A stretch of 64,000 nt of DNA. It comes from Caenorhabditis elegans (taxonomy: Eukaryota > Nematoda > Chromadorea > Rhabditida > Rhabditidae). Each line of letters opens with the position of its first letter. Positions within the stretch are counted from its first letter, which is position 1. The notes beneath the pieces were generated by a model. That model was not told the DNA's origin and did not search any database. It saw nothing but the letters and a program-made list of their open reading frames with translations. Shown here one piece after another: positions 21,603 through 33,209 of the stretch. The stretch is from NCBI RefSeq assembly GCF_000002985.6, contig NC_003282.8:3286001-3350000 (forward strand). The letters are read 5' to 3'. Made by a program: the position numbers and the translations under genes.

Positions 21603-22810
21603 ATAATCCCCTCATCGTGTTTGTCGAGTACAATAGTTGTTTTGCAGTGAGTGGACACGTCGGAGTTCGCGTACAGCCTGATTTTCCAGTTAGTACAATT
21701 GTAATAGATTGTCGAGTGGGCTTTCAGCTAACTATTATCGTTTGCAAATAATAACGTGTAAGCTCATTGTGCAATAATTGCTCCGTGAGCTTGGAGCAAG
21801 CCTGAGCTTTTAATCAAGACTTGTAATCAAGACCAAATTTTCAATTTTTCCCCAATTTTACAACACTTTTTGCCCATTTTTTTTTCATTTTAATTTTACG
21901 AAATTATTTTCCAAAAAACTGAGCAAAAACTGCTGTCCATTTACAAATCCCAGGTATCGTGTTTGGTGGCCAAATATTGTTTATTTGCCTAAGAATGAAA
22001 GAAACGATGTTTTTCAAACATGCGGACAATAGGCGGTAGGTAGGCATGTAGCCAGGTATGAGGCAGATGCGTACGCCTAGAGAGATTTCCCATATTTTGG
22101 TGCACCTACCTAATGCCTAATGCCTGCCTACCTGATAGCCTAGTACCTGCAAGTTGACAAAAACTGTTTTCATTAACTTTTTGAGAATTCTACTACAAAC
22201 AAAAATAACTAATAATATCTAATGCTTTGGAAGCAATATAAAGGTGTGTAGGCACGAGGCAGGTGTAGGCAGGCAGGCAGGCAGGCAGGCCGGTGATGAA
22301 AAATCCAAATACTAACTATTTCATTTTCATAGCGTTTTTAATATTAATAAAAAAATGTGACAGAAAATTGTCAAACTTTTTAACTGAAAATTGTCAAACT
22401 TTGATAGAAAGTTGTCAGACTTTGACAGAAAATTGTCAAACTTTTTCAGAAAATTATCAGACTTTTTAACAGAAAATTGTCAAACTTTTTAAAAGAAATT
22501 GTCAAAATTTGACAGAAAATTGTCAAACTTTGACAGAAAATTGTCAAACTTTGACAGAAAATTGTCAGACTTTGACAGAAAATTGTCAAACGTCGTCACA
22601 AAGTTGTGACATAAAATTGCCAAACTTTGACAGAAGGCTGTCAAACTTTGAGAGATAATTGTCAAACTTTGACAGAAATTGCCAAAATTTGGTGGTGACC
22701 TACGCTTGACAGGATGTTTGTTTGAATGTTCTTTAAAAATTGTCCCGTCAGGTTCTTCTCTTTTGTTTGCACCTGGGGACACAAATCATGAAAATTAGCC
22801 ATTTCATTTT
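21603..22810. other. intergenic with short tandem repeats
   Basis: 22020-22300 holds AGGCAGG-type repeats, including GGCAGGCAGGCAGGCAGGC. 22375-22690 is an array of TTGACAGAAAATTGTCAAAC units (about 21 bases, partly palindromic). No gene is recognised. Confidence 0.65.
22375..22690. repeat. tandem repeat TTGACAGAAAATTGTCAAAC
   Basis: About 14 degenerate units, each containing TTGACA and TGTCAA, so single strands can fold into many small hairpins. Confidence 0.85.
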
Positions 22811-23260
22811 ATGATCTTCATACTGTCTTTATGTTTTCTTGCTCTCGCGAGCAACAAAATCTTGCTCCAATACTTGCTTAACCTCAGTAAACATTTTTGT
22901 TGTCTGCCAGGCTTGCAACTTTTACAAACAAACCTCACACCCAGACAACAAGTGCTCGGAGAGCCGATCAAGAAACTCCCAGAGAGAGAGAGAGAGAGGA
23001 CTACAAACTTCGAAAGTGGCAGGTTCCCATTGAACTCTCTCTCTCTCTCTCTCAGCGGAGCAAACATTCAACCGTCATTTTGTGACCAATTTTGTGCTCT
23101 CGTGTGCCGCGCGTACGCCGTCCGGATGCCATGGAGCACGGAGATAGATGAATCATCTAAAGGGACTATAAATCACACTTTTGACATGGCACACGATTTT
23201 TGTGCACTGATATTGGAAACATTGGAGGGGTTGATTGACAGACTTGACCAGGATTTTTGA
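22811..23260 (+). CDS. possible small secreted protein with a GA/CT repeat
   Basis: A 149-codon open frame starting with a good signal peptide (MIFILSLCFLALAS). The N-terminal half is leucine-rich. The middle is low complexity from a (GA) run (22980-22998, ERERER) and a (CT) run (23037-23054, SLSLSLS). The C-terminal third reads like genuine protein: FCDQFCALVCRAYAV, a charged turn, and a helix DFCALILETLEGLID. The CT run ends in CAG and could be a splice acceptor with the GA/CT section removed, so the exon structure is uncertain. I do not recognise a family. Confidence 0.4.
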   Translation: MIFILSLCFLALASNKILLQYLLNLSKHFCCLPGLQLLQTNLTPRQQVLGEPIKKLPERERERTTNFESGRFPLNSLSLSLSGANIQPSFCDQFCALVCRAYAVRMPWSTEIDESSKGTINHTFDMAHDFCALILETLEGLIDRLDQDF

Positions 23261-25567
23261 AAATAATTCAAACAGAAATTTGAAAGGTAGAGAAAGGAAT
23301 TTAAGATTTACCAAATATCATAGTAAACATTTTTTGAAATTTTTCAATTACGATTAAAGTCTAAAATTAGGCAAAGCTCAATTTACAACTATCATAATTT
23401 TGGAAGTTGGCAAAAAAAGTTATTTTTGCATTTAGACACAGAACAATCGAAACGCAATTGAAATCTACACCTGCCTGGAAGCAGTTCAAACCTTTGAAAA
23501 TGCTGAAAATTACTCAAAAAATCTAGATTTTTCAAAATTTTTTCCGGAAAATTGGCAAGTTACCGGAATTGAAAATTTCCGGCAAATTGGCAAGTTCCCG
23601 AAATTAAAAAATGCCGGGAAATCGGCAAGTTGCCGGAATTGAAATTTCCGGGAAATCGGCAAGTTACCGAAATTGAAAATTTCCGGCAAATCGGCAAGTT
23701 ACCGGAATTGAAAATTACCGGCAAATCGGCAAGTTACAGGAATTGAAAGCTTCAGGCAAATCGGCAAGTTACAGGAATTGAAAGCTTCAGGCAAATCGGC
23801 AAGTTACAGGAATTGAAAGCTTCAGGCAAATCGGCAAGTTGCCGGAATTGAAAATTTCCGGCAAATCAGCAAGTTACAGAAATTGAAAGCTTCAGGCAAA
23901 TCGGCAAGTTGCCGGAATTGAAAATTTCCGGCAAATCGGCAAGTTACCGAAATTGAAAATTTCCGGCAAATTGGCAAGCTGCCGGAATTGAAAATTACCG
24001 GCAAATCGGCAAGTTACCGGAATTGAAAATTTCCGGCGAATCGGCAAGTTACCGGAATTGAAAATTTCCGGTGAATTGGCAAGTTGCCGAAATTGAAAAT
24101 TTCCGGCGAATCGGCAAGTTACCGAAATTGAAAATTTCCGGCAAATCGGCAAGTTACCGGAATTGAAAATTACCGGCAAATCGGCAAGTTACAGGAATTG
24201 AAAACTTCAGGCAAATCGGCAAGTTACCAGAATTGAAAATTTCCGGCAAATTGACAAGTTACCGGAATTGAAAATTTCCGGCAAATCGGCAAGTTGCCGG
24301 AATTGAAAATTTCCGGGAAATCGGCAAGTTACCGGAATTGAAAGCTTCAGGCTAATCGGCAAGCTGCCGGAATTGAAAATAACCGGCAAATCGGCAAGTT
24401 ACCGAAATTGAAAATTTCCGGGAAATCGGCAAGTTACCGAAATTGAAAATTTCCGGGAAATCGGCAAGTTACCGAAATTGAAGATTTCCGGCAAATCGGC
24501 AAGTTACCGAAATTGAAGATTTCCGGCAAATCGGCAAGTTACCGAAATTGAAAATTTCCGGGAAATCGGCAAGTTACCGAAATTGAAGATTTCCGGCAAA
24601 TCGGCAAGTTACCGAAATTGAAAATTTCCGGCAAATCGGCAAACCGGCACTTTGCCGATTTGCCGGAAAATAAATTTGTAGAACGGTAATTGCCGCCCAC
24701 CCCTGGTGCATCTCTTGTTGCACTTATAAACAAATAGTACAAATTGACCCTCTATCAATCCCAACAATCTCAATGATCGTTATGCTTGAACTTTTTCCCC
24801 TCCGAATTTCGTTACACTTTTCCCTTTGCTTGCTGGTTGATCTTTTCGTTTAGTTAGGCATTTCATTTCATTTAGGCCCTGCTGCCGCTGTGCAAAGGCG
24901 TTTCATTACGTTTTACGGCATGCGCCTTCTTTCTAATAAAGTGTCGGCTTATCTGTCTGCCGAGAGGCTTTTCGAGAACAAAGTGCATTTAAGTGCAGCT
25001 TATCGCCTTTTCCAAATGTTGCATATTCTACGAAAAACTTTTGGTATACTGATAAGGCGATAAGGCGAGTACCGGTGGACGCTACTCGCGCCAAAAGATA
25101 CGAAAACCGAAAAACCATGTTCAGTGCCAAATAATTTAGAACACGTACATAAAAAAGAAGATGAAGCGAAAAATGGACAGATTTCCTTGAAAGCCTTCAA
25201 TTTTTCAGAAAAAAATCGTCTTCTCCGATGACGTGGAATCCTCATCAATCACCTGAACTCTTCTCCTCAAAAGCTGCTGCTGTGTTTTCTTTTCTCTCAC
25301 CTTTTCTCTTCTTTTTTTTTCTATTTTTCGAAACAAAAATCGGAGGACATCACGGCGCACACTCTGCGGTTCCACACCCCGCGCGCTATCTCACCGCACT
25401 GCCTAACCGACCTATCTCTGCGTCTCTCACGCCGGCACGCTCTCTCCGCGCTAAGGCCCGTCACAATCGATAGGCCGCGCTCGCTGTCTAGGCCTTTCAT
25501 TCTTTCACCCACTCGCGTCTCGTCGTTCGACGCGCCTTCGCTTTTTTAAGGCAATTTTTCGACGAAA
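23261..25567. other. intergenic: satellite array, then the bZIP promoter
   Basis: The satellite fills 23535-24672. 24680-25200 is unique AT-rich DNA. 25250-25560 has a long pyrimidine tract followed by CTCTGCGTCTCTCACGC-like sequence typical of worm core promoters. There is no ATG in the last 90 bases before the bZIP start. Confidence 0.65.
23535..24672 (+). repeat. 35-base satellite array (GAAAATTTCCGGCAAATCGGCAAGTTACCGAAATT)
   Basis: About 32 tandem units, with GGCAAATCGGCAAGTTACCG at the core. Internal subgroups (CTTCAGGCAAATCGG) show local amplification. The right end carries AATTGCCGCCCACCCCTGG. The same repeat in the opposite orientation fills 39330-40708, next to the same end word in complement. 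Confidence 0.95.
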
Positions 25568-26925
25568 ATGTGGCCCCCGAATGCAGAGAATAATCACTGC
25601 AATTATAGGTTTGTTTTAAAATGGAAATTTGTAATGGAAATTGAAATTGGAATTGATAAATTTTTAGGAAAGCCGAGAAAAATTTAATTTAAAGATTTTT
25701 CTATTCAATAATTAATAAAATAAATATGCAAATATCGATTTTCGCGAGAATAAAATATTAAAAATGCAATATATTCCATAAAAAATAGTGTTTTAATTAA
25801 AAAATATTCGAAAACCCCTTTTAATTATTGGCTATTTCTCACAATTTATAATATTAGAAGCCGAAAATCGATATTTTTCACAAAAATCAATTTTTTTTTC
25901 ATTGAAATAATATTTTATTCTTATTTTTGCGATTTTTTCAGGTCTTATGCGGAATTTCAGAATTTTAAATTCCAAACTTAACTACAAAAGTCCGCATTTT
26001 CTCGTAAATTGTCGTGCAAGTACGCAAACACCATCAATTAAAAAAAAATTAATTTTTTTTAAAACGTTAAAAAAAAACGTTATAAACCCGTTTTTTGAGT
26101 TTAAATTCCAGGAAAATGGGCTATTTCGAATGTAAAAAGCAAAAATATATTAATATAATTTCAGCTACCATGAGCACGCCGAGCTGAACCCCCACGACCA
26201 CTACCACCACCATCACTACCCGCACTCGTCGGTTCATCACACGGAATGCTATCAGACGCTGTCATGCCCATCGGATCTTCCAGTCGAGACGTCCTACTAC
26301 AATTCTGTGCCACCATCCTATCAAGGTGATCGATTATTTACAATTTTCTGCCAAATCTGTCTTGAATTTTCAAAAACCAATAAATTTCCAGATCTCGGCC
26401 AAACCGATCTCAGCCCTCAATTCTGGTGCGCCGAAGTGGATTGTGTTCACGAACGTTGCTCAACAAAGGAGATTCCACATGAGCAATCGAAGATTTTCGA
26501 GGAAATCTCGAAAGAATGCGATCATATTATGAATAGCGCCGGCGACTGCGAGAAATGTCAAGTAGAGCACGAGAATGGTGCTCAAGAAGCGATTCCGATT
26601 AATGATCTCGTCGATATTGTAATGCAAACTGTCGATAATTTGAAGAAGGAAGGCTCGTCGAATGGTAGTTTTATTCAGGATTAAAATTAAAATTTAATTA
26701 TTAAAATTTCCAGATGAAACCAAGCTTCTATCCCGTAAACGCCAGCAAAACAAAGTTGCGGCCGCCCGTTATCGTGACAAGCAGAAGGCGAAATGGCAGG
26801 ATCTTCTGGATCAGCTCGAAGCCGAGGAGGATCGTAATCAGCGGCTCAAGCTTCAAGCCGGACATCTCGAGAAGGAGGTCGCCGAGATGAGACAGGCCTT
26901 CCTCGCCAAACTTGCCAAAAAATGA
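25568..26925 (+). CDS. bZIP transcription factor, ATF4/CREB2 type
   Basis: Four exons (25568-25608, 26165-26325, 26392-26664, 26714-26925), phases consistent, 228 residues. The N-terminus is histidine/tyrosine-rich (HDHYHHHHYPHSSVHH) and then acidic, with several cysteines (DCEKCQVEH). The C-terminal exon is a bZIP: basic region RKRQQNKVAAARYRDKQKAK with the conserved N-x-x-A-A-x-R core, followed by a leucine zipper (LLDQLEAEEDRNQRLKLQAGHLEKEV). The basic region resembles ATF4 most closely. The likely role is nuclear DNA-binding regulation by dimers. I see no upstream AUG in the presumed 5' leader, unlike classical translationally controlled ATF4 genes. Intron 1 is 556 bases, very AT-rich. 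Confidence 0.88.
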
Positions 26926-27846
26926 TTCTTATATTATTTATGTCTCCAGCCATTTTCCCCCACATACTTGTATATCAGTTCAACGATATTCTCTGGAAAT
27001 TATTAGTAGATCAAGCAACTCGGCAGATTTGGCTACCTGGCGCACACACGTGATGCGCATGGCGCGCGCTCGCAGCTCGCTAGTTATTTGGTATCAAGCG
27101 CCAGACGCGTTCTCTGCGCGCACCAGTTGCATTTCCATTATGTATTATCATTGTTATTTTTATATTAATAAACGAATTTTTAATAATAACACGCGTTTTT
27201 CAATAATCAAATGTGAGATTATACGATTTAGGGAACTTCAGGGCTCTAAAACTTGAAAAAATTGGCCAAAATCGAGAAACATTGCGAAAAACTGTTTAAA
27301 GTATCGATTTTCTTCAATATCAGCAACATACAATTCTTTAAAATGATTATTTTTTGTAAATTCGATAAAAATTAATTTATTTTTCACAATTTCTGCCCGA
27401 AAATTGCCGAAATGACCAGCGTTTCTAGAACTAAAACAAGTGTCGTCAATTAAAATGCCGCGTCCGCAAAATGTCGTACGAAACTTTTCGCTGAGTATCA
27501 AACGTTGAATATTCAGTCAGCCAAATTTTACTACGGTAGAGATTTTACAGCCACGTACGGTTCGCCGGGCCGTGTTAGTGCAATAACAACTTTTCGGAAT
27601 GTGTGTTTGCACGAAAATGGGCGGGGTTTGTTGTTTACGTTGTTTACCGTATTGAAAAGGCGCGGTATTTCAAAAAATAGATTAGCGAGAGTTTTGAAAA
27701 TCACAATTTTCCGATCGAATTTTTCATTCTTACTCAATTTTCTTCGTTCCTTTTTTGTGATAATTCGATATTTTGTGCCATTCTCAGTATTTTAAAGCAA
27801 AATCCCCAACGACGCTACTCCACCTTTAAATGCAAATAATTTTATT
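26926..27846. other. intergenic with repeat fragments
   Basis: 26926-27180 is the 3' UTR (ATTAATAAACG near 27165). 27500-27640 holds TTCGCCGGGCCGTGTTAGTG-type dispersed sequence. 27700-27829 is a half-copy of the TTAA-flanked MITE whose full form is at 29185-29567 (CGACGCTACTCCACCTTTAA). Confidence 0.6.
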
Positions 27847-30757
27847 ATGTTTCAGTTGCATAACCTTCATCACAATGCGAACGGCGACGTCGTCATGTGT
27901 AAAACAGGGCCTAAGGCAATCACGACACAGGATATGATCGAAGACGCAAAGCGCACACACGGAGACAGGCTGAGCTACACCGTCGGTGTGTGAAAATTAC
28001 CTTGCATATGTTGAGAAATATGATTTTCAGCTGATGGAGGAGTACTCGACGTTACTTTCTATAAATCTTTCCCTGAAGCGATCAAGATTTTCTTGAAAAG
28101 TTGCCCTGAAGAATCTCGCGTTACCGAGTGGCGTGATGAAATCGAAGATATTTGCCAAATGGCTCCACAAGCACGAAACACGGCGTGTAAATTGGTACCT
28201 CTGGCCTAGAAAAAAGCTTGAAAAACAAATGTACGCAATTATGAAAATGCGCGTGGTGTTTGCGGACTTGACTACCGTAGTCCACATAAATTTTAGCAAT
28301 TAATACTTCCCGGTTTCGTTTTATATGAAAATATCCTTGAATTCAAGCAAAAAATGCATTATCTTTTTGGAAAAGAATAAAAGAAACACTAAAATTACAT
28401 TAAATTCAAATACAAAGAAAAAGTGAACTACGCAGAAAACGAAGCAAGGCAGTTTGAAGCTGCATTAATGAACAGCAATTTTAAGTGTAAACTTGTGATG
28501 GTGGGTATACATTTTATGTACTTAAATTGTTCAAAAACCTTCATTTAGTCAATTGGTGAAGTTTCAAAAAGAAGAGTTCTTCTTTTAATTATTTAAACAT
28601 TGTTAATTCAGCGAGATGGAAAGTGGAAAACAGGTCTTCTCGGAGTCTTCACGATAGATGAATACAATGGGCGTCTTTCCATTATGAAAGGAGAAGTGCA
28701 CGAAGACGTATGGAAATGGTAAATTCACGACTTCATCCCTCTTCAAAATCGTAACTTTATTATTCAGGTACGACAATAAAAAATCGATGTTCTTCGAAAG
28801 TGCGTCGGCGAAAGCCAAACTGATGGCTGGCCATTTGAGACAATTCTCAACTAATAACATCTCGGAGAATTTCAATCGTGCTATTAAAGTCACAATCGGC
28901 AAGCAACTGACGCTGGACAAACTGATTGTAAAGCTCAACGAGCGATGCGAAGGTGAGAAATACCAAAGTGAGAAAAATTTGAGATTTTCCATTTCAGAAT
29001 CACTCAACGAGTGTTTCTGGAGCACAGTGGGACACTCCGAGTACGTGATCGTGTCAGTTGATCTACAGACTATGTCCATGGACGAAAAACTTCAGTGGTT
29101 TGCCGATGCAGGAATTACTGGAGGAATGCTTCCAGCGTTAGATGTTCCATACCAACTACTGTCAGGTAACACACAATTACAGTTTTAAAGGTGGAGTAGC
29201 GTCGATGGGGAATTTGTTTTAAAATACGCAGAAGGTGCCAAAAGTATAAGTTATAATGAAGAAAGAACGAAAAAATTTCATTAAGTTTGAAAAAAATCGG
29301 ACTGAATATTGCTAATTCTCGCTACCAAATTTGAATGGCCGCTAAAATGAACTTAGAATTTTCTGTTTTTCTGGAAAGCACGAAAAACAACAAATTCAAA
29401 ATTCATTTTGGCGGCAATTCAAAATTGGTAGCGAGAATTAGCAATATTCAGTCCGATTTTTTCAAACTTAATGAAATTTTTTCGTTCTTTTTTCATTATA
29501 ACTTATCCTTTTGGCACCTTCTGCGTATTTTAAAACAAATTCCCCATCGACGCTACTCCACCTTTAAGTCAAAATAGGTTCCCGTTTGTAGAAGTCAACT
29601 TGGAACGAAGCCGTCAAGAAGCGGAGCCCAGTGGAGAAATCGACATTTATCAACGCGACACAGACATTTTCAATCTCCGAGATGACTCAGGTACCGGCCC
29701 AAAATATGCATCGGTGGAGCTCACGCAGGGAATGCTGATCTGCAACAAATGTAACTCTGAAAAGCTGGATTTTATTTGCCGCCATGTGTAAGTGTAGTCT
29801 TCAAGTCTCCAAGAACATAAACAATTTTAGCTTGCGCTGTCTGAAGGATCTTTCTGACACGGATAGAATGATTCAATGGCATAAAATGCTTACTTTTATC
29901 AAAAAGCAGAAGAAAGAGGAAGCTCTTCAATCACAAGGACCCAGAATCGACCCAAAAAGTGGAATGAAGCTGTCCGACAGAATTGGAAAGAAGAATTCCG
30001 CCAACAACCGGAAAAGAAAAATGGTTGAAGTTTCCACGTACGTTTCTCCCAGTCATTCGTGAATTTTTAATACGCGAATTACAGGTTGACAGTATACAAG
30101 GATGACCCGAAATCAAACGGCCAAGACGATTCCGCTAACTCAAGAACTACACTCACCGAGAGCGAAAACGAAGTGAATTTTGACAATGAAACCACTTCGC
30201 TGTTCTCGCCTCAAAGCACATTCACGCCTATTTTTTCGTCAACGCGCCTCGAAGAGAGGCAACTTGTGGAAAGGGAGCTCAAGGACAACCATGCCGAAGA
30301 GAATCAACTCGACGCTGACAAGGCCGACGAGAGCCAGCTCAACGACAGTCGAAGGTCGGCTAGAAATCGGTAAGTCGATCACACATTGTTTTCTTCTTTA
30401 ACTCTTACGTTTAGTACCAGTTCAACAATTTTCGACCCGTCGCCAACTCAACCAAACGATGATTTCGAAATGTCTCCGAGCCATAGACTATTGCGTTTTG
30501 ACGAAATCATTGATCTGTGGGATATCGAACTGTACACCAATACGACTGAGAGCCTCACCTTCCCGGCCACACTGGGAACTGAGAACAATTATTCTGTCAG
30601 ACCTGATACCGGAACTGTGTTGAAAAGCCGCATATTGAAAATTCGCCTCCTCAACGATGATGCTCCAAATGATGTTTTGACAGTCTTCTACAAGACGAAA
30701 GGTGCATTGCGTGAGAAATCATTCAACATTGAGCTTCGAAACGAAGTCGAGCTTTAA
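27847..30757 (+). CDS. large nematode protein of unknown function
   Basis: About ten exons. 27847-27985, 28031 to about 28194, about 28424-28500, 28612-28718, 28768-28952, 28998-29165, 29592-29787, 29831-30037, 30085-30369 and 30415-30757 read in frame, except that the junction near 28190-28425 is uncertain (the acceptor is weak). About 620 residues. The N-terminal half is mixed alpha/beta (MIEDAKRTHGDRLSYTV, GKWKTGLLGVFTIDEYNG). A CNKCNSEKLDFICRHV segment could be a zinc ribbon. The C-terminal half is charged and acidic, then a beta-rich tail (LTVFYKTKGALREKSF). The ATG at 27847 overlaps a TTTCAG, so an upstream exon is possible. Intron 6 is filled by a MITE. I do not recognise the family. 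Long 3' UTR, AATAAA at 31357. Confidence 0.7.
29185..29567. repeat. palindromic MITE with TTAA ends, in an intron
   Basis: Nearly perfect foldback: TTAAAGGTGGAGTAGCGTCG ... CGACGCTACTCCACCTTTAA, with arms of about 170 bases. It makes up nearly all of the intron between the sixth and seventh exons. A diverged relative lies at 57847-58309 and a half-copy at 27700-27829. Confidence 0.9.
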
Positions 30758-31600
30758 TCATATTTCTGACGAACTTACCGTCATTTTTTTGTTGTTGTTT
30801 TGACCCAATTTTTAATTAATCTGTTTTTTTTCTTTTTGTTAAGCATGTTGTAGATTTCTCAAGTTGTTAAGTTCTTAACCGAGTTTTAGTTCCATTAATT
30901 ATATTCATTCCCAGTGTTTTTTTCGAGACGGTTCAAAAAGCCTTTAGCATTATACCGGTATTTCACAACGCCATCTCCCCATTCCTTTGACATTCAATTT
31001 TAAAATTCCCCACTCAATCTTTCATTCGAAAATTAAGAACTGTTCCAACTATAGTTTGTTTTTTTTGTTTTATTGTTAAAGGCAGTTCTTTGTTTTTTAT
31101 TGTTCTAGATGTTGTTAGTTTTTTAGATTTTTTGTATTTTTTGATGTTCAGAAAGACAATCTGACTTGTTTTGTTTTCCACCCATAACCATCTCTTTAAT
31201 TTTTTGGTTTATCATATTTGTTGATCTCCACATTCCATAATTTACCCGTTTCACTTCACTCATTCCCCTCGTCTTTATGTTTCCTAGTTTTTATCCCCAT
31301 TCATTGTAAGGGTTTTTCTAGATGAATCGGATTAAAAAAAACTCATATTTATAGTAAATAAAGCCAAAAGAGCTCGAAATTTGGTATTGTGCTCTTTTTG
31401 GAGCACGAAATCCGCAGAAAAAAATTTTGCCAGCATAAGAATATTTTTCAAAACGGGCCAATTTTCTTGTATTCTTATGCTGACTTCTTTGTCAGCATAA
31501 GAAGATTTCAATGTACTGGGCGCCAGCATAAGAAGAAACGACAGCATAAGAATAGACAAAAAACCATTGACAGCATAAGAAGACGTCAGCATAAGAATAT
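30758..31600. other. 3' UTR and CAGCATAAG repeat block
   Basis: 30758-31362 is the 3' UTR of the preceding gene. 31420-31600 repeats CAGCATAAGAA words also found in the arms of the foldback element that follows (33470-33560), as if a fragment of the element lies beside it. Confidence 0.6.
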
Positions 31601-32600
31601 GGCAAACACTTTTTGACTACTGGATTTTTGACTACATTGCTTTTTGACTACGAGTGTCTTTTTCGCTACTGACCGAAAAAATAGCTACATTCGCACTTTT
31701 GTCTTTTTGACTACTGAATGTCTTTTTCGCTACTGACTGAAAAAATAGCTACATTCGCACTTTTGTCTTTTTGACTACTGAATGTCTTTTTCGCTACTGA
31801 CTGAAAAATAGCTACTTCAAGAGGACTACATTCGCACTTTTGACTTTTTGACTACCACATAAAAACCAAGACGCGCTCCGACCGACTGGCGTTTTCCAAA
31901 ACTCAAAGATAGTTTGTAGAAGTTATTCATTGAATCATTCAACAAAGTTGCAATAAAAATTGCAGTATCGCAATTTGTGAAAACAATTATTTTTTATTCA
32001 GAACTTTCCATAAGATTCTAAAATAAATTCTTGAAATTTCTCGAACATTCCCGAAGATTCTCGATTTTCACCCAGTCGTAACATTACATTACTATAGCCT
32101 ATATTCCTATGCTGCCATTTCTTATGCTGACGTCTTCCTATGCTGTCAATTTTTTTGTACATTCGTATGCTGTCGTTTCTTCTTATGCTGGCGTATTGGA
32201 GTACATTCGTTCGCGGATTTCCTACAGTCTCTCTTCATCTCCTTAGAAGACAAAAACAGGGCGTTTAGCAAACCACAGTAACGCCACAGTGATCCTACAG
32301 TACATACAGTACCAATACCGTACCACTAAATGCTATAACTACAGTATGCCTACAGGCTACCCTTTCAAAAAGTCCTCCAAATAAGCTTAGCAAAAGGGTC
32401 ACGTGGCGATAAATCACTTTTTCTCAATGATGGATTTTTCGCTACATGTCTTTTTCGCTACTCTTCCCTGCGAGACCCGTCCATCGTGTAGTCCTCTTGA
32501 AGGAAATCATTATGTTTCTTCTGCAATTTTTCCAAAGAGCTCCGCATTTTCGCAATTTCCGCTGTCATTTTTTAAAATTATTCTAATAATTTTTTTAAAA

Positions 32601-33030
32601 TTATTCTAATAATTTTTTTAAAATTATTCTAATAATTTTTTTAGCGGAATAAATCAGTATGGATCCGCCAAAATGGCTCTGCAGCAATGACTGGGAAAAG
32701 ATCATCAACCGAAAGAGGTAAGAGTTTTTCGGAGTTTTCACGATTGTATTCTCATAACGCGGTGCGTGTTTAGTAGTTTCTTGGGTGGCGCTCTTAAACC
32801 AGATATGACCGTCGAATGGCGAAGCATCATTCCCTTTCAATGGAACGCGGACTGTCAGCCTGCTCTGATGCTCAAGTTTCTGGAGAATGTCGGGTGTGAT
32901 TTCATCCGCAGCGACGTAGCTGAAATTTGAAACTACTGAATACAATCGTGAAAACTCCGAAAAACTCTTACCTCTTTCGGTTGATGATCTTTTCCCAGTC
33001 ATTGCTGCAGAGCCATTTTGGCGGATCCAT
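32601..33030 (-). pseudogene. captured host-gene fragment inside the foldback element
   Basis: On the minus strand: exon 33030-32972 (MDPPKWLCSNDWEKIINR), donor GTAAGA, a 52-base intron ending ATTTCAG, then an exon from 32919 that reads SYVAADEITPDILQKLEH and LTVRVPLKGNDASPFDGH before running into the other arm (stop at 32601). The first exon lies in the arm, so a second copy exists at 32659-32717 in the other orientation. The second exon lies mostly in the unique loop. The splice-competent structure says it was taken from genomic DNA, not from mRNA. I do not recognise the parent gene. Confidence 0.6.
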
Positions 33031-33098
33031 ACTGATTTATTCCGTTAAAAAAATTATTAGAATAATTTTAAAAAAATTATTAGAATAATTTAAAAAAA

Positions 33099-33209
33099 AT
33101 GACAGCGGAATTTGCGAAAATGCGGAGCGCTTTGGAAAAATTGCAGAAGAAACATAATGATTTCCTTCAAGAGGACTACACGATGGACGGGTCTCGCAGG
33201 GAAGAGTAG
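33099..33209 (+). pseudogene. 36-codon coiled-coil-like open frame in the element arm
   Basis: Reads MTAEFAKMRSALEKLQKK then HNDFLQEDYTMDGSRREE and stops. The other arm holds a copy (about 32594-32483, minus strand) with a few substitutions (Phe5 to Ile, Ala11 to Ser). The protein-like pattern and the few changes suggest a second captured coding piece. It could be chance. Confidence 0.35.

Noticed and set aside
23535-24672. Regular array resembling a CRISPR
   Set aside because: Units are contiguous tandem repeats with no unique spacers, and this is a nematode genome.
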